Shown: positions 41,905 through 49,998 of the stretch, one piece after another
How positions within the stretch are numbered: position 1 is the stretch's first letter
Layout of the letters: each line of letters begins with the position of its first letter
DNA from: Chitinophagales bacterium
Lineage (GTDB): Bacteria; Bacteroidota; Bacteroidia; Chitinophagales; Saprospiraceae
Reading direction: 5' to 3'
DNA: 64,000 nucleotides
NCBI GenBank assembly: GCA_022360175.1
Contig: JAKSDI010000303.1
Span: 1 to 64,000, forward strand
The notes under the pieces: generated by a model
Seen by the model: only the letters and a program-made list of their open reading frames with translations
Database searches by the model: none
Told to the model about the DNA's origin: nothing
Position numbers and translations under genes: made by a program

Positions 41905-43296
41905 ATGAATACATCATTTTATGTACGATTTTTCGCAACGCTCTTTTTTCTTGCAATTAACTATCCATCCTATGCTCATGTAAAATGGTTTAGCCAATAT
42001 AGTTTCGGTGATGAGCCCCTTCAGCTATCAGATGTAACCAATTCTATCTTTTGGATATTAGCAGTTGCAAGCATGCTTGTCGTTAGTTTATTTACCATCA
42101 TAAGCAAACATATAAAATTAGCTCAGTGGTACAATGATACATGCAACTGGCTGGGGAAGCACAATGATAAAAGCCTTATGATCATGCGCATAGCCGCTGG
42201 TGTTGTATTACTGATGTCGTGGAAATCAGGTACTTTAATCATGCCAGAGCTAAGTATTAATTCTGATTTATTAAAATGGTTTCAGTTTTTATTAGCAGTA
42301 CTTCTATTGTTTAGAATTACGATACCTCTGGTAGGTGTAGGTATCATACTCTTGTATACTATCGGTATTTATCAGTTTAGCCTGTTTCATATGCTGGACT
42401 ATTTGCTCTTGCTGGGAATTGCCTATTTCTTTATTACTAGCGATTCCAAAAATTTAAAATTGAAGAACGCTGGATTGCTCGCAATTTATCTAACGGTGGG
42501 CTTCTCTCTGTGCTGGGCAGGCATGGAAAAACTTATTTATCCACATTGGGGTACCTATTTACTAGAATTGCATCCTCAACTAGCTCTTGGATTAAAACCA
42601 GATTTATTCATTCAGGGAGCAGCATTTATCGAAATTAGTGTTGGGATCATGTTTATTCTTGGCTATTTCCAACGAATACTAGCTGTAGGAGTCACTTTAT
42701 TATTCATGCTTACTTCGATTGTCTTTAAAGAAACTGAGGTAATAGGCCACCTCATGATCCATGCTGCATTAATTATTTTTTTAATCGAAGGCTCGGGAAA
42801 CATTTTCAAGATACTGCCCCCCGCTTATGGAAGCTTGAGTAATAATCCATTTTATGCTGGCCTGGCCTTTGCTATCTTGTTCTTTGCCTTTATAACTCCT
42901 TATACCTATGGAGCTAATTTAAAATACGAACAATCCGTAGCAGAACAACCTCAAAACCACATTCACCCTCTTGAGATTTCCGATGCTGCCACAGCACCTC
43001 AGCTCGAAGTATCAATTAAGGAAGACATACAGGAAGGCTGGAATATTGAATTGATGACCCATAATTTCAAATTCGTGCCTCCAAAGGATACAGAACATCC
43101 ATTCAAAAATGAAGGATACGCTATTCTATCTATTAATGGTAAGCTTCATGCTCGAATTTATAGTCCCTGGTTTTATCTCCCTCCTATGCAAACTGGAGCT
43201 TATAATATTGAAATCAGTTTGAAGTCTTCACACCATGAACCACTGACTCACCTGGGATTACCTATTGAAACGAAAGACAGAATTGTAGTTGAATAA
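41905..43296 (+). CDS. Polytopic membrane protein, DoxX-like, with predicted mature N-terminal His
   Basis: A 463-residue protein. A signal-like segment ends NYPSYA, so the mature chain would begin HVKWFSQYSFGDEP. About ten membrane helices follow, including DoxX-like segments around LCWAGMEKLIYPHWGTYLL and AAFIEISVGIMFILGYF. A soluble C-terminal domain of about 110 residues comes after. I do not know its function. The gene heads an operon with an MbnP-like and a di-haem peroxidase gene (gaps of 30 and 5 bases). An exposed N-terminal His is a typical copper ligand in other families, so a metal link is plausible but unproven. Confidence 0.75.
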   Translation: MNTSFYVRFFATLFFLAINYPSYAHVKWFSQYSFGDEPLQLSDVTNSIFWILAVASMLVVSLFTIISKHIKLAQWYNDTCNWLGKHNDKSLMIMRIAAGVVLLMSWKSGTLIMPELSINSDLLKWFQFLLAVLLLFRITIPLVGVGIILLYTIGIYQFSLFHMLDYLLLLGIAYFFITSDSKNLKLKNAGLLAIYLTVGFSLCWAGMEKLIYPHWGTYLLELHPQLALGLKPDLFIQGAAFIEISVGIMFILGYFQRILAVGVTLLFMLTSIVFKETEVIGHLMIHAALIIFLIEGSGNIFKILPPAYGSLSNNPFYAGLAFAILFFAFITPYTYGANLKYEQSVAEQPQNHIHPLEISDAATAPQLEVSIKEDIQEGWNIELMTHNFKFVPPKDTEHPFKNEGYAILSINGKLHARIYSPWFYLPPMQTGAYNIEISLKSSHHEPLTHLGLPIETKDRIVVE

Positions 43297-43326
43297 AAAC
43301 CACAAACAAGTATTAAAACGAAAAAC

Positions 43327-44082
43327 ATGCACACACACATATACATTACTCTTATAACAATTTTTGCAATTGCTTTAAGTTTGTTTGGAGCAACTGCTTG
43401 TAATGTCAAAGAATCCGGAGAATTTTATATAAACATGTATCATGTAGTTCAGAAAGAAAATTTACAGCCTGAAGATAAAATATATCATGCTGCTTCTGGC
43501 CATGGGTACAAAGTGTACCGGTTAAAGTATTATCTATCGCAGATAATACTGGAAGATGATAAAGGGGAATCTCTTAGCATAGACGTAGTGCATTTATTTG
43601 ATATTCTCACTCCTAAAACGCTTAAATTTAGAGTAGGCAAAATACCGGTATCCAATTATACCAGGCTATCTTTTATTTTCGGTTTAGACAAAGAAAAAAA
43701 TGTCGAAGGAGGGCTTGAAAATACTTTACAGAATAACAATATGGAATGGCCTATCATTGGTGAGAAAGGTTATCATTACATGAAATTTGAAGGAAAATAT
43801 GATTCCCTGCACACAGGAATAATGAAAAATTATCACATACATACAGGGCCAACCGGAAATAATGCAAATTTCATAACCATAGACCTACCACTTCCCAAGC
43901 CAATAAAAGAGCAATCCGATTTAATTGTGAAGATGGAAATGGACATCCACAAATTATTGCATGGCCCTCATGATTATGATTTTACTGAATTTGATCATGG
44001 AATCATGGATAATCAAAATGCTCAAGAGATACTTAAAGAGAATGGAGGTGATATTTTTCGAATTGTTTCTGTTAATGAATAA
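43327..44082 (+). CDS. MbnP-like lipoprotein
   Basis: A 251-residue exported protein with a lipobox-like end of the signal (FGATAC, Cys 25). The beta-rich domain has the MbnP pattern: VYRLKYYLSQIILEDDKG, then LSFIFGLD, then NNNMEWPIIGEKGYHYMKFEG in two parts, then FITIDLPLP. MbnP proteins are periplasmic partners of di-haem MauG-like enzymes (MbnH) that convert a Trp of MbnP to kynurenine for copper binding. The methionine and tryptophan-containing stretch is kept as MEWP. The downstream gene encodes such a di-haem enzyme, strengthening the assignment. Histidines are frequent (HIHTGP, KLLHGPHDYDF). Confidence 0.82.
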   Translation: MHTHIYITLITIFAIALSLFGATACNVKESGEFYINMYHVVQKENLQPEDKIYHAASGHGYKVYRLKYYLSQIILEDDKGESLSIDVVHLFDILTPKTLKFRVGKIPVSNYTRLSFIFGLDKEKNVEGGLENTLQNNNMEWPIIGEKGYHYMKFEGKYDSLHTGIMKNYHIHTGPTGNNANFITIDLPLPKPIKEQSDLIVKMEMDIHKLLHGPHDYDFTEFDHGIMDNQNAQEILKENGGDIFRIVSVNE

Positions 44083-44087
44083 GTGAG

Positions 44088-45146
44088 ATGATCTGGCATC
44101 GGATATTTTTAAAACTTGCAATCATATTCATAATCACATCCCAGTGTACAAAAAGCAGGGAGATGAATACTAACTTGAAATATATTCCTACTCCTTATGA
44201 ATTGAACATTTCCGAAAAATTTCCAGAATTACCAATACCTGAAGACAACCCGCTTACCGTTGAAGGAGTAGAGCTTGGGAGAATGTTATTTTACGATCCT
44301 ATATTATCTGGTGATAGTACTCAATCTTGCTCGAGTTGCCATACTCAGGAATTTGCTTTCAGCGATAATCGCAGATTCAGTGTGGGGGTAGATAACAAGT
44401 TAGGCAATCGAAATTCAATGCCTATAATAAATAGCGGATGGTATAATAAATTCTTTTGGGATGGAAGAGCGAATAGCCTTGAAGAACAGGCACTAGACCC
44501 CGTTAAAAATCCCATAGAGATGCATGGATCATGGGAAGTAGCTATAAAAAGAATAAAAGCATCTGATATATATCCCGAACTTTTCGATAGAGCATTCAAC
44601 CAAACTCAAATCTCTAAAGAATTAGTAGTAAAAGCGATCGCTCAATTTGGACGAACGCTTATTTCCGACAATTCAAAATACGATAAAGTGTTGAGGAAAG
44701 AAACTTCATTTTCGGAAGCCGAGCTTCGAGGGTTAAATTTGTTTTTTACTGAAAAGGCAGATTGCTTTCATTGCCATGGTAATATTCTATTTTCTGATGC
44801 TGCTTTTCACAATTCTGGTTTAGATGAATTTCCAAATGATTACGGACTTGAGCATCGCACCAAATATCGGAGGGATCGTGGAAAATTTAAAACCCCTACT
44901 CTTAGGAATCTAGTTTTCACTGCTCCGTACATGCATGATGGAAGGTTTTCCACCTTGGAAGAAGTAATTGATTTTTATAGTGAGGGTGTCAAAGACTCGC
45001 CGACTATTGATCCATTAATGAAGTATGTTGAAAGAGGAGGTGTCCAATTAAGTGAGAAAGAAAAAAGTGATCTCCTTGCTTTTTTAATGACTCTTACCGA
45101 TTCTACTTTTATAGACAATCCAGCTTTTAGAAATCCATTTGAATAA
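44088..45146 (+). CDS. Di-haem cytochrome c peroxidase / MauG-family lipoprotein
   Basis: A 352-residue exported enzyme with lipobox IITSQC (Cys 20). Two c-type haem sites are present: CSSCH at residues 81-85 and CFHCH at 226-230. Other family features include the first-domain NRNSMPIINSGWYNKFFWDG and the later RDRGKFKTPTLRNLVFTAPYMHDGRF. The start follows the MbnP-like stop by 5 bases, so the two are translationally close. This suggests it is the MbnH-like oxidase acting on the MbnP-like partner rather than a stand-alone peroxidase. A strong hairpin terminator follows. Confidence 0.92.
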   Translation: MIWHRIFLKLAIIFIITSQCTKSREMNTNLKYIPTPYELNISEKFPELPIPEDNPLTVEGVELGRMLFYDPILSGDSTQSCSSCHTQEFAFSDNRRFSVGVDNKLGNRNSMPIINSGWYNKFFWDGRANSLEEQALDPVKNPIEMHGSWEVAIKRIKASDIYPELFDRAFNQTQISKELVVKAIAQFGRTLISDNSKYDKVLRKETSFSEAELRGLNLFFTEKADCFHCHGNILFSDAAFHNSGLDEFPNDYGLEHRTKYRRDRGKFKTPTLRNLVFTAPYMHDGRFSTLEEVIDFYSEGVKDSPTIDPLMKYVERGGVQLSEKEKSDLLAFLMTLTDSTFIDNPAFRNPFE

Positions 45147-45179
45147 GATCACAACATTTTTTCAATCTTAATTAAAAAC

Positions 45180-45225
45180 AAGAGCCACATATATTACATG
45201 AAGTAATTATGTGGCTCTTGATTTT
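45180..45225. terminator. Bidirectional hairpin terminator
   Basis: AAGAGCCACATA (45180-45191) pairs perfectly with TATGTGGCTCTT (45208-45219). GATTTTTTAT follows on the plus strand, ending the peroxidase operon. GTTTTTAATT follows on the minus strand, ending the Cys-rich gene. Confidence 0.85.
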
Positions 45226-45243
45226 TTATATGTAGGCAATCTT

Positions 45244-45753
45244 TTATTCTTCGCCCTTAACAAGCTTAACTTTTGCCTTGCCTTCTGCATCTTGCTTAGG
45301 CGCAGCATTCACTTTACTCTTACTAGCACCTGTACAAGTTTTAGCGCAGGCTGCTTTTTGAGCTGAAGTACAAGCTCCTTTTTTATCAGATACTTTTGTC
45401 GCTTTTGCATTGCCTTCAGCAGAAGCCTTTGACTTGCTGCAAGCTTGCTGGCGAGGAGAGATATTTACAAATTTTGCTGACTTGCTACAGTATTCTACAC
45501 CTGTATAAGATACTTTGCCGCTTTTGTCGCATACAGATTTACGAACGTAGCTCACCTTGCCACTTTGCGCACAGGTACGAGATTCTATAGATGCATCCAT
45601 AGAAGCCAATTTAGCGGCAGCAGCGGCAGTAGACTTAGTACATTGTGTTTTTTCTACACTAGCATTGGTCTTCTTAGCATAAGTACAATCTTGAGCCTGT
45701 GTAGTAAGCCCAAAAACTAACATCATTGAAAATAGTAACAGTAATTGCTTCAT
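45244..45753 (-). CDS. Small secreted Cys-, Lys- and Ala-rich repeat protein
   Basis: A 169-residue protein with signal peptide MKQLLLLFSMMLVFGLTTQAQ. The mature part has nine cysteines and short repeats (CAQSGKVSYVRKSVC, CDKSGKVSYTGVEYC, CSKSAKFVN). A Lys/Ala/Ser tail follows (ACTSAQKAACAKTC, GKAKVKLVKGEE). The composition suggests a small, disulfide-bonded or metal-binding basic protein. I do not recognise a named family, though SGxVSYxxxxxC repeat proteins occur in Bacteroidota. It is convergent with the peroxidase operon, sharing its terminator. Function unknown. Confidence 0.75.
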   Translation of the reverse strand: MKQLLLLFSMMLVFGLTTQAQDCTYAKKTNASVEKTQCTKSTAAAAAKLASMDASIESRTCAQSGKVSYVRKSVCDKSGKVSYTGVEYCSKSAKFVNISPRQQACSKSKASAEGNAKATKVSDKKGACTSAQKAACAKTCTGASKSKVNAAPKQDAEGKAKVKLVKGEE

Positions 45754-45855
45754 AGTACACTCTGGTTTTGCTCACAAAAATTAAATAATAAGCAAAATAG
45801 GAAGAAGCATTCAGTTATCCTGTTATCAAAAATTTAATATTTTCTTAAAATTTCA

Positions 45856-45897
45856 CAATACTCTATGGTAATTTCATCTAATCACCATAGAGTATTG
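45856..45897 (-). terminator. Hairpin terminator of lepB
   Basis: CAATACTCTATGGT (45856-45869) pairs perfectly with ACCATAGAGTATTG (45884-45897), a 14-bp stem. It lies 10 bases beyond the lepB stop. The minus-strand tail is T-rich only after a GA. Confidence 0.75.
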
Positions 45898-45907
45898 TCT
45901 TTTATAT

Positions 45908-47518
45908 CTATTCCAAATGACCTACTAACTTGAAAATTCTGCTCCAATTAACTCCTTTAGCGATTTGCCCTTCACGGGTAGAGAACCAGATAATTACTGG
46001 TTTACCAACCACATGATCTTCTGGTACAAAGCCCCAGACACGGGAATCTTCAGAGTTATGGCGGTTATCTCCCATCATCCAGTAATAATTCATTTGGAAA
46101 GTATATTCATTGGCAGGATTACCATTGATGTATATTTGCCCATCTTTGATTTGTAAATCATTCCCTTCATAAGTTTCGATCACTCGGCGATATAAAGCGA
46201 TATTCGAAGGGTTTATGGCTACAGTAGCTCCTTTTTGTGGAATATAGATAGGTCCAAAATTATCGACCGTCCAGCCTGAAAAATGTGCAGGGTCATGTGG
46301 AAATAGTTTATTAGGATTGTTATCGACTCTGGACATATCAAAATGCTTCATTGTGATATTACCGTCCAGGCTTTTCAGCTTTTCTTTTTGCTCTTCTGAT
46401 AAGACAATTATATAAGCATTGTTTCCTTGCTGAGCAATCACATCTTCCTGAGAAATTCCCCATTCTGAAAATTTACTGGTATTTACACCTCCGCTAGGGA
46501 ATACAACTTCATACATATATTGAAGATGTTCAGGATTTTTAGCTGGCGCACCATTAATATATACTTGGCGGTCTCGAATTTCCAGGCTATCTCCTGGCAT
46601 ACCAATCCCACGCTTGATATAGTGGTCTTTTTTGTCCATAGGACGCGTAACCAGTTTTTTAGCCCCAGATTTTATCTGACGTGAATAAACGGGTGGGATT
46701 GCTCCTCTTTTGTAATCATAAATACTCCAAGTCCTATCAGGAAATATGTATACGCTGTCTCCTTCCGGGTAATTAAATACAACTGGATCATTATGATCAA
46801 TTGTTTCTAATGCAGGCAAACGATGGTATTTCAGTTTGGGTTTCTTTAGGTAAGACTCTCTGTTTAAAACGGGAATACGGTTGTGCAAAAGCGGTATCAT
46901 AGCCACTGTTTCTGGCGTACGAATTCCATAATGTGCCTTACTTACAAAGAGAAAATCCCCTACCAACAAGGAGCCTTCCATAGAAGAAGTAGGAATCACA
47001 TATGCTTCAATTAAAAACATACGGATGAAGGCTGCCGCAAATACTGCAAAAATGACCGCTTCTGCCCATTCACGAGAAGCTGATTTGTGATAAGGGTTAT
47101 TGTTTTGTAGCTTCTTGATTTGGCGGGTATTGTTTTTTGCACGTGCTTCCGCCAATTGCTCTTTATATGCATTTTCCTTTTCCAGCGTAGGACCATCATA
47201 TTTTTCATCCTCTTTAAATGCCAGGTATAAAAAATAAAATGGTGCAAATATCACTGCAAGCAGGCTATCCAGGAAAGAATACTTTTTAAATGAACGCACC
47301 ATATCAATGGCCATCCCTGCATAGATAAATATATTAACGATGGGAAATAATAACCAGGCAGCATGTGTTGGCTTTCGTCCAATCAAACGGCACCAGACAA
47401 TAAAATTAAGGCCTGGAACCAATCCCTTCCACCCTTCTTCTCCTGCCTTAGGAAATAAAAAATACAGGCTGGCACTCAAAACCAAATATCCAACCAGTAA
47501 AAACATCCAAAATCCCAT
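45908..47518 (-). CDS. lepB: Signal peptidase I (long Bacteroidota form)
   Basis: Removes signal peptides from exported proteins at the inner membrane. The 536-residue form is much longer than the E. coli enzyme but usual for Bacteroidota. Residues 1-100 carry several membrane helices, and another helix lies at about 152-170. The catalytic Ser is S179 in PTSSMEGSL and the catalytic Lys is K301 in HYIKRGIGMPGDS. Box E is present as MGDNRHNSEDSR. A large insertion lies between boxes C and E. A promoter-like TATCTTTG lies 35 bases upstream of the start. Confidence 0.95.
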   Translation of the reverse strand: MGFWMFLLVGYLVLSASLYFLFPKAGEEGWKGLVPGLNFIVWCRLIGRKPTHAAWLLFPIVNIFIYAGMAIDMVRSFKKYSFLDSLLAVIFAPFYFLYLAFKEDEKYDGPTLEKENAYKEQLAEARAKNNTRQIKKLQNNNPYHKSASREWAEAVIFAVFAAAFIRMFLIEAYVIPTSSMEGSLLVGDFLFVSKAHYGIRTPETVAMIPLLHNRIPVLNRESYLKKPKLKYHRLPALETIDHNDPVVFNYPEGDSVYIFPDRTWSIYDYKRGAIPPVYSRQIKSGAKKLVTRPMDKKDHYIKRGIGMPGDSLEIRDRQVYINGAPAKNPEHLQYMYEVVFPSGGVNTSKFSEWGISQEDVIAQQGNNAYIIVLSEEQKEKLKSLDGNITMKHFDMSRVDNNPNKLFPHDPAHFSGWTVDNFGPIYIPQKGATVAINPSNIALYRRVIETYEGNDLQIKDGQIYINGNPANEYTFQMNYYWMMGDNRHNSEDSRVWGFVPEDHVVGKPVIIWFSTREGQIAKGVNWSRIFKLVGHLE

Positions 47519-47552
47519 GTTAATATAGTTTTATGGTTTTCTACAAACCTCG

Positions 47553-47560
47553 CAAAGATA
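47553..47560 (-). promoter_or_regulatory. -7 promoter element for lepB
   Basis: Reads TATCTTTG followed by CG on the minus strand (TAnnTTTG), 34 bases before the lepB ATG. Confidence 0.5.
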
Positions 47561-47631
47561 AACGAAAAAGTGAGGATTCACGTCTAATTTAAGAATGGAA
47601 GATCGACCAGTTGGTTATATCAAAAGATAAG

Positions 47632-48009
47632 TTATTCAATTTTTTCTACCCAGCCTTCTAAATACAATATTTCTGCTTTTCGCTGGCCACTGAAATATAC
47701 CTTTACTTTTTTCTTGAAATATCCCAGATCACGTGCATCGTATTCAACTCTGATCGTCCCTACTGAGTCTGGAGCGACAGGCTCCGTTCCCCAATCGGCA
47801 ATTGTACAACCACAGGAAGGACGAACGTTATCAATTACGATAGGCGCATCACTTATATTTTTAAACTGATATTCATGAACCGCTGTCTTATTATGATAAA
47901 GATCTCCAAATTCATGGGTCATAGCTGACAACCATTCTACTTTCGAATCCAGAAGCGAAGACCAGGAGCCCAGCCCTATCAATAAACTAAATAGTAAGAG
48001 GTAACGCAT
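47632..48009 (-). CDS. DUF1573 domain exported protein
   Basis: A 125-residue protein with a signal peptide (MRYLLLFSLLIGLGSW). It has the DUF1573 Ig-like core: HEFGDLYHNKTAVHEYQFKN, then the hallmark VRPSCGCTIADW with paired Cys, then a final strand region. DUF1573 proteins are common exported Bacteroidota proteins of unknown role; similar folds are found in ASH-type domains. It follows the DUF2452 gene by 32 bases and may be in the same transcript. Confidence 0.88.
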   Translation of the reverse strand: MRYLLLFSLLIGLGSWSSLLDSKVEWLSAMTHEFGDLYHNKTAVHEYQFKNISDAPIVIDNVRPSCGCTIADWGTEPVAPDSVGTIRVEYDARDLGYFKKKVKVYFSGQRKAEILYLEGWVEKIE

Positions 48010-48041
48010 ATGATTATATTGATTGTTCTATAATTAAACTA

Positions 48042-48509
48042 TTATTTCTCCTCTTTATTTCCCATTTCTAATACGTCCCAGGTATGATCCGATAATAACT
48101 CTACTGTAGCAATAAATTTATACGGAGGCTTTGCACCCCATTCTTCAGGAGCGACCATAGACAAGACATAATTTCCATTGGAACGTTCATACAAGTGGTA
48201 TGTAAAACCAATAAGTGGTTCGAAATTCATTTCTGCATTATAAACTTGTTCAGAAATCATAATGCGGTCCTGAATTTTTTGCGCTTGTTGTGCTAGCAAT
48301 TCTATTTGTTGCTTAATTTGTCCAAGCTGCATATCCGTTTGCTTATACATGGCTTTTACTGCCCTACCTTTCACCTTCCCCTTGTCAATAGGTTTTATTT
48401 CTACTCCTCCTACGGTATGTGCATAAGGCAAGCTATGAGGATTTTCAGTTATTTTATCCTCATCAATCGGATTAATAATAGTAGCTTTCTTAGATTCCTT
48501 CATAATCAA
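48042..48509 (-). CDS. DUF2452 domain protein
   Basis: A 155-residue cytoplasmic protein. It has the DUF2452 pattern: INPIDEDKITENPHSLPYAH, then GRAVKAMYKQTDMQLGQIKQ and NAEMNFEPLIGFTYHLYER, then the closing VLSMVAPEEWG. The first half of the domain is a predicted helical or coiled-coil stretch. Function is unknown. Translation may start at 48509 or at the second ATG at 48503. A -7 element (TATCTTTG) lies 29 bases upstream. Confidence 0.86.
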   Translation of the reverse strand: MIMKESKKATIINPIDEDKITENPHSLPYAHTVGGVEIKPIDKGKVKGRAVKAMYKQTDMQLGQIKQQIELLAQQAQKIQDRIMISEQVYNAEMNFEPLIGFTYHLYERSNGNYVLSMVAPEEWGAKPPYKFIATVELLSDHTWDVLEMGNKEEK

Positions 48510-48538
48510 TAGTCATTGCTTCTGTTAAAAGGCTTTCG

Positions 48539-48546
48539 CAAAGATA
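48539..48546 (-). promoter_or_regulatory. -7 promoter element for the DUF2452-DUF1573 genes
   Basis: Reads TATCTTTG followed by CG on the minus strand (TAnnTTTG), 29 bases upstream of the DUF2452 start. It is identical to the element before lepB. Confidence 0.5.
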
Positions 48547-48632
48547 TTGTTTAGAAACGATCAAAAAATAAATGCCTTGTTTTTTAGTTCTGCCGACGAT
48601 AAGAAACTAATCTTGGCACTTAAGTTTTTATG

Positions 48633-48659
48633 TTTTGATGAGTACAGTACTCATCAAAA
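48633..48659. terminator. Perfect palindromic hairpin
   Basis: TTTTGATGAGTAC-A-GTACTCATCAAAA is symmetric around one base. It may act with the hairpin directly beside it as a double terminator for the minus-strand coiled-coil gene. Confidence 0.6.
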
Positions 48660-48662
48660 GAA

Positions 48663-48698
48663 GAAAAGCATAGTCTCTTCTTGAGGACTATGCTTTTC
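48663..48698 (-). terminator. Hairpin terminator of the coiled-coil membrane protein gene
   Basis: GAAAAGCATAGTC (48663-48675) pairs perfectly with GACTATGCTTTTC (48686-48698). It lies about 100 bases beyond the stop of the gene at 48795. A/T tails on both sides make it usable in both directions. Confidence 0.65.
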
Positions 48699-48794
48699 CA
48701 TATATATAGTAATTACGATAATTTCACTTAATCTGTCTAAGTCGGTTTCTGGGAATCAGGTAAATCTAAAATATACTCTACCTGATCCTGTTTT

Positions 48795-49820
48795 TTAGCG
48801 CAAGCTAAAATCTGAAGAACCAGCCAGGTAGCCTTTGTTGTATATTTCCACGGAGTAATTACCTTCCTGGAATGGTTGATTTGGTGCCCAAACAATGCAT
48901 AGGTTCTGCTCATCGCGATCGTAATCAACCTCTTTAATCTGAGTATAGCGAATTTGCTCACCAGAAGCATTATTAGTAAAGACACCAGACCCCAATTCTT
49001 GTACGGCCAATGTTTCTCCAAGTGGATTGATAATACGAATAACAAACTGTTCTACCCCAGGCTCCGTTACCTGATTAGCTGATGTTTTAAAACAAACTTG
49101 TAACTGGTCAATATTCTTTGCAGTTTTTCTAGTTACAGACTTACCGCTACTGCGCATTTTCAAGCCATCTACTTCAATATTGTTGACCTTAACAACTGAA
49201 GCAATGTTAACTTTTTTAGCCAGGCGAGCACGGTCTGCCTCTAGTACTTCTTTTTCACTAGTAAGTGCAGCTTTAGCAGAAGATAATTCCATATTGCGAA
49301 CCTGAGCAGAGTCTAGGTTGGTTGTCAAATGTGAATTTTCCTCTGTCAATTCTACTGTACGGGCGGTCAATTCTTCGTTTTCTGCTCTTAACTGATTGAT
49401 TTCTGCCAGGTACTGCTCCGCCTGAGCAGTCAAGTTTTTAATCTCCTTACGAGCTGATGCCAAGTTTCGGCTGTCGCGCAGGAGTGCATCAATCTTGTCT
49501 TTAGAAGCTTTTAATTCATCTTTCTGTGACTCAATTAAGGCGTTGAGTTCTTCATTACTACCACGCAGTTCTTCCAATTCTGAAAGTGCTTCATAGTATT
49601 GTTTTTCCAACTCAGCTTTCAACTGTTCAGATTCGTTGAGCTCATAGCCTAGCTTTTCGCTTTCGCCTGCAGAGTTTCTCCACAATACGAGGAAAGTAAC
49701 TGCTACAATTGCCAGCAGTGCGATCGCTATGATAGCACCAATCTTAAAATTCTGGGAATTGTCTGGCTTAGAAGAGCCTGGAGTTGGAGTTGGTGAAGGA
49801 CTTGGACTGTTAATAGCCAT
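48795..49820 (-). CDS. Single-pass membrane protein with long coiled coil
   Basis: A 341-residue protein. A Pro/Ser-rich N-terminus (MAINSPSPSPTPTPGSSK) is followed by one membrane helix at about residues 27-49 (IGAIIAIALLAIVAVTFLVL). A coiled coil follows to about residue 200 (heptads with ELEELRGSNEELNALIESQK). A beta-rich C-terminal domain of about 135 residues ends YNKGYLAGSSDFSLR. The C-terminal domain is probably periplasmic. I do not recognise a functional family. The ATG at 49820 is preferred over an earlier start that lacks membrane-protein features. Confidence 0.8.
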   Translation of the reverse strand: MAINSPSPSPTPTPGSSKPDNSQNFKIGAIIAIALLAIVAVTFLVLWRNSAGESEKLGYELNESEQLKAELEKQYYEALSELEELRGSNEELNALIESQKDELKASKDKIDALLRDSRNLASARKEIKNLTAQAEQYLAEINQLRAENEELTARTVELTEENSHLTTNLDSAQVRNMELSSAKAALTSEKEVLEADRARLAKKVNIASVVKVNNIEVDGLKMRSSGKSVTRKTAKNIDQLQVCFKTSANQVTEPGVEQFVIRIINPLGETLAVQELGSGVFTNNASGEQIRYTQIKEVDYDRDEQNLCIVWAPNQPFQEGNYSVEIYNKGYLAGSSDFSLR

Positions 49821-49998
49821 GATTATGACAAATTTTGTTAAAGTAATTGCACACACGGGACCCCTCCCAAGTGAGTGCATTTTTGTAGTTTGAGTTGCGT
49901 CTAAAACGGCACTCAAATATCGAAAATTGTATTTGACAAAAAAAAAATAGCCTATTATTGGTAAATTGGTCTCTATGTAAGATAAAAAATATTAAGCC

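Noticed and set aside
48737..49045. 102-codon minus-strand frame
   Set aside because: It overlaps the 3' part of the coiled-coil gene in another frame and has no protein-like features.
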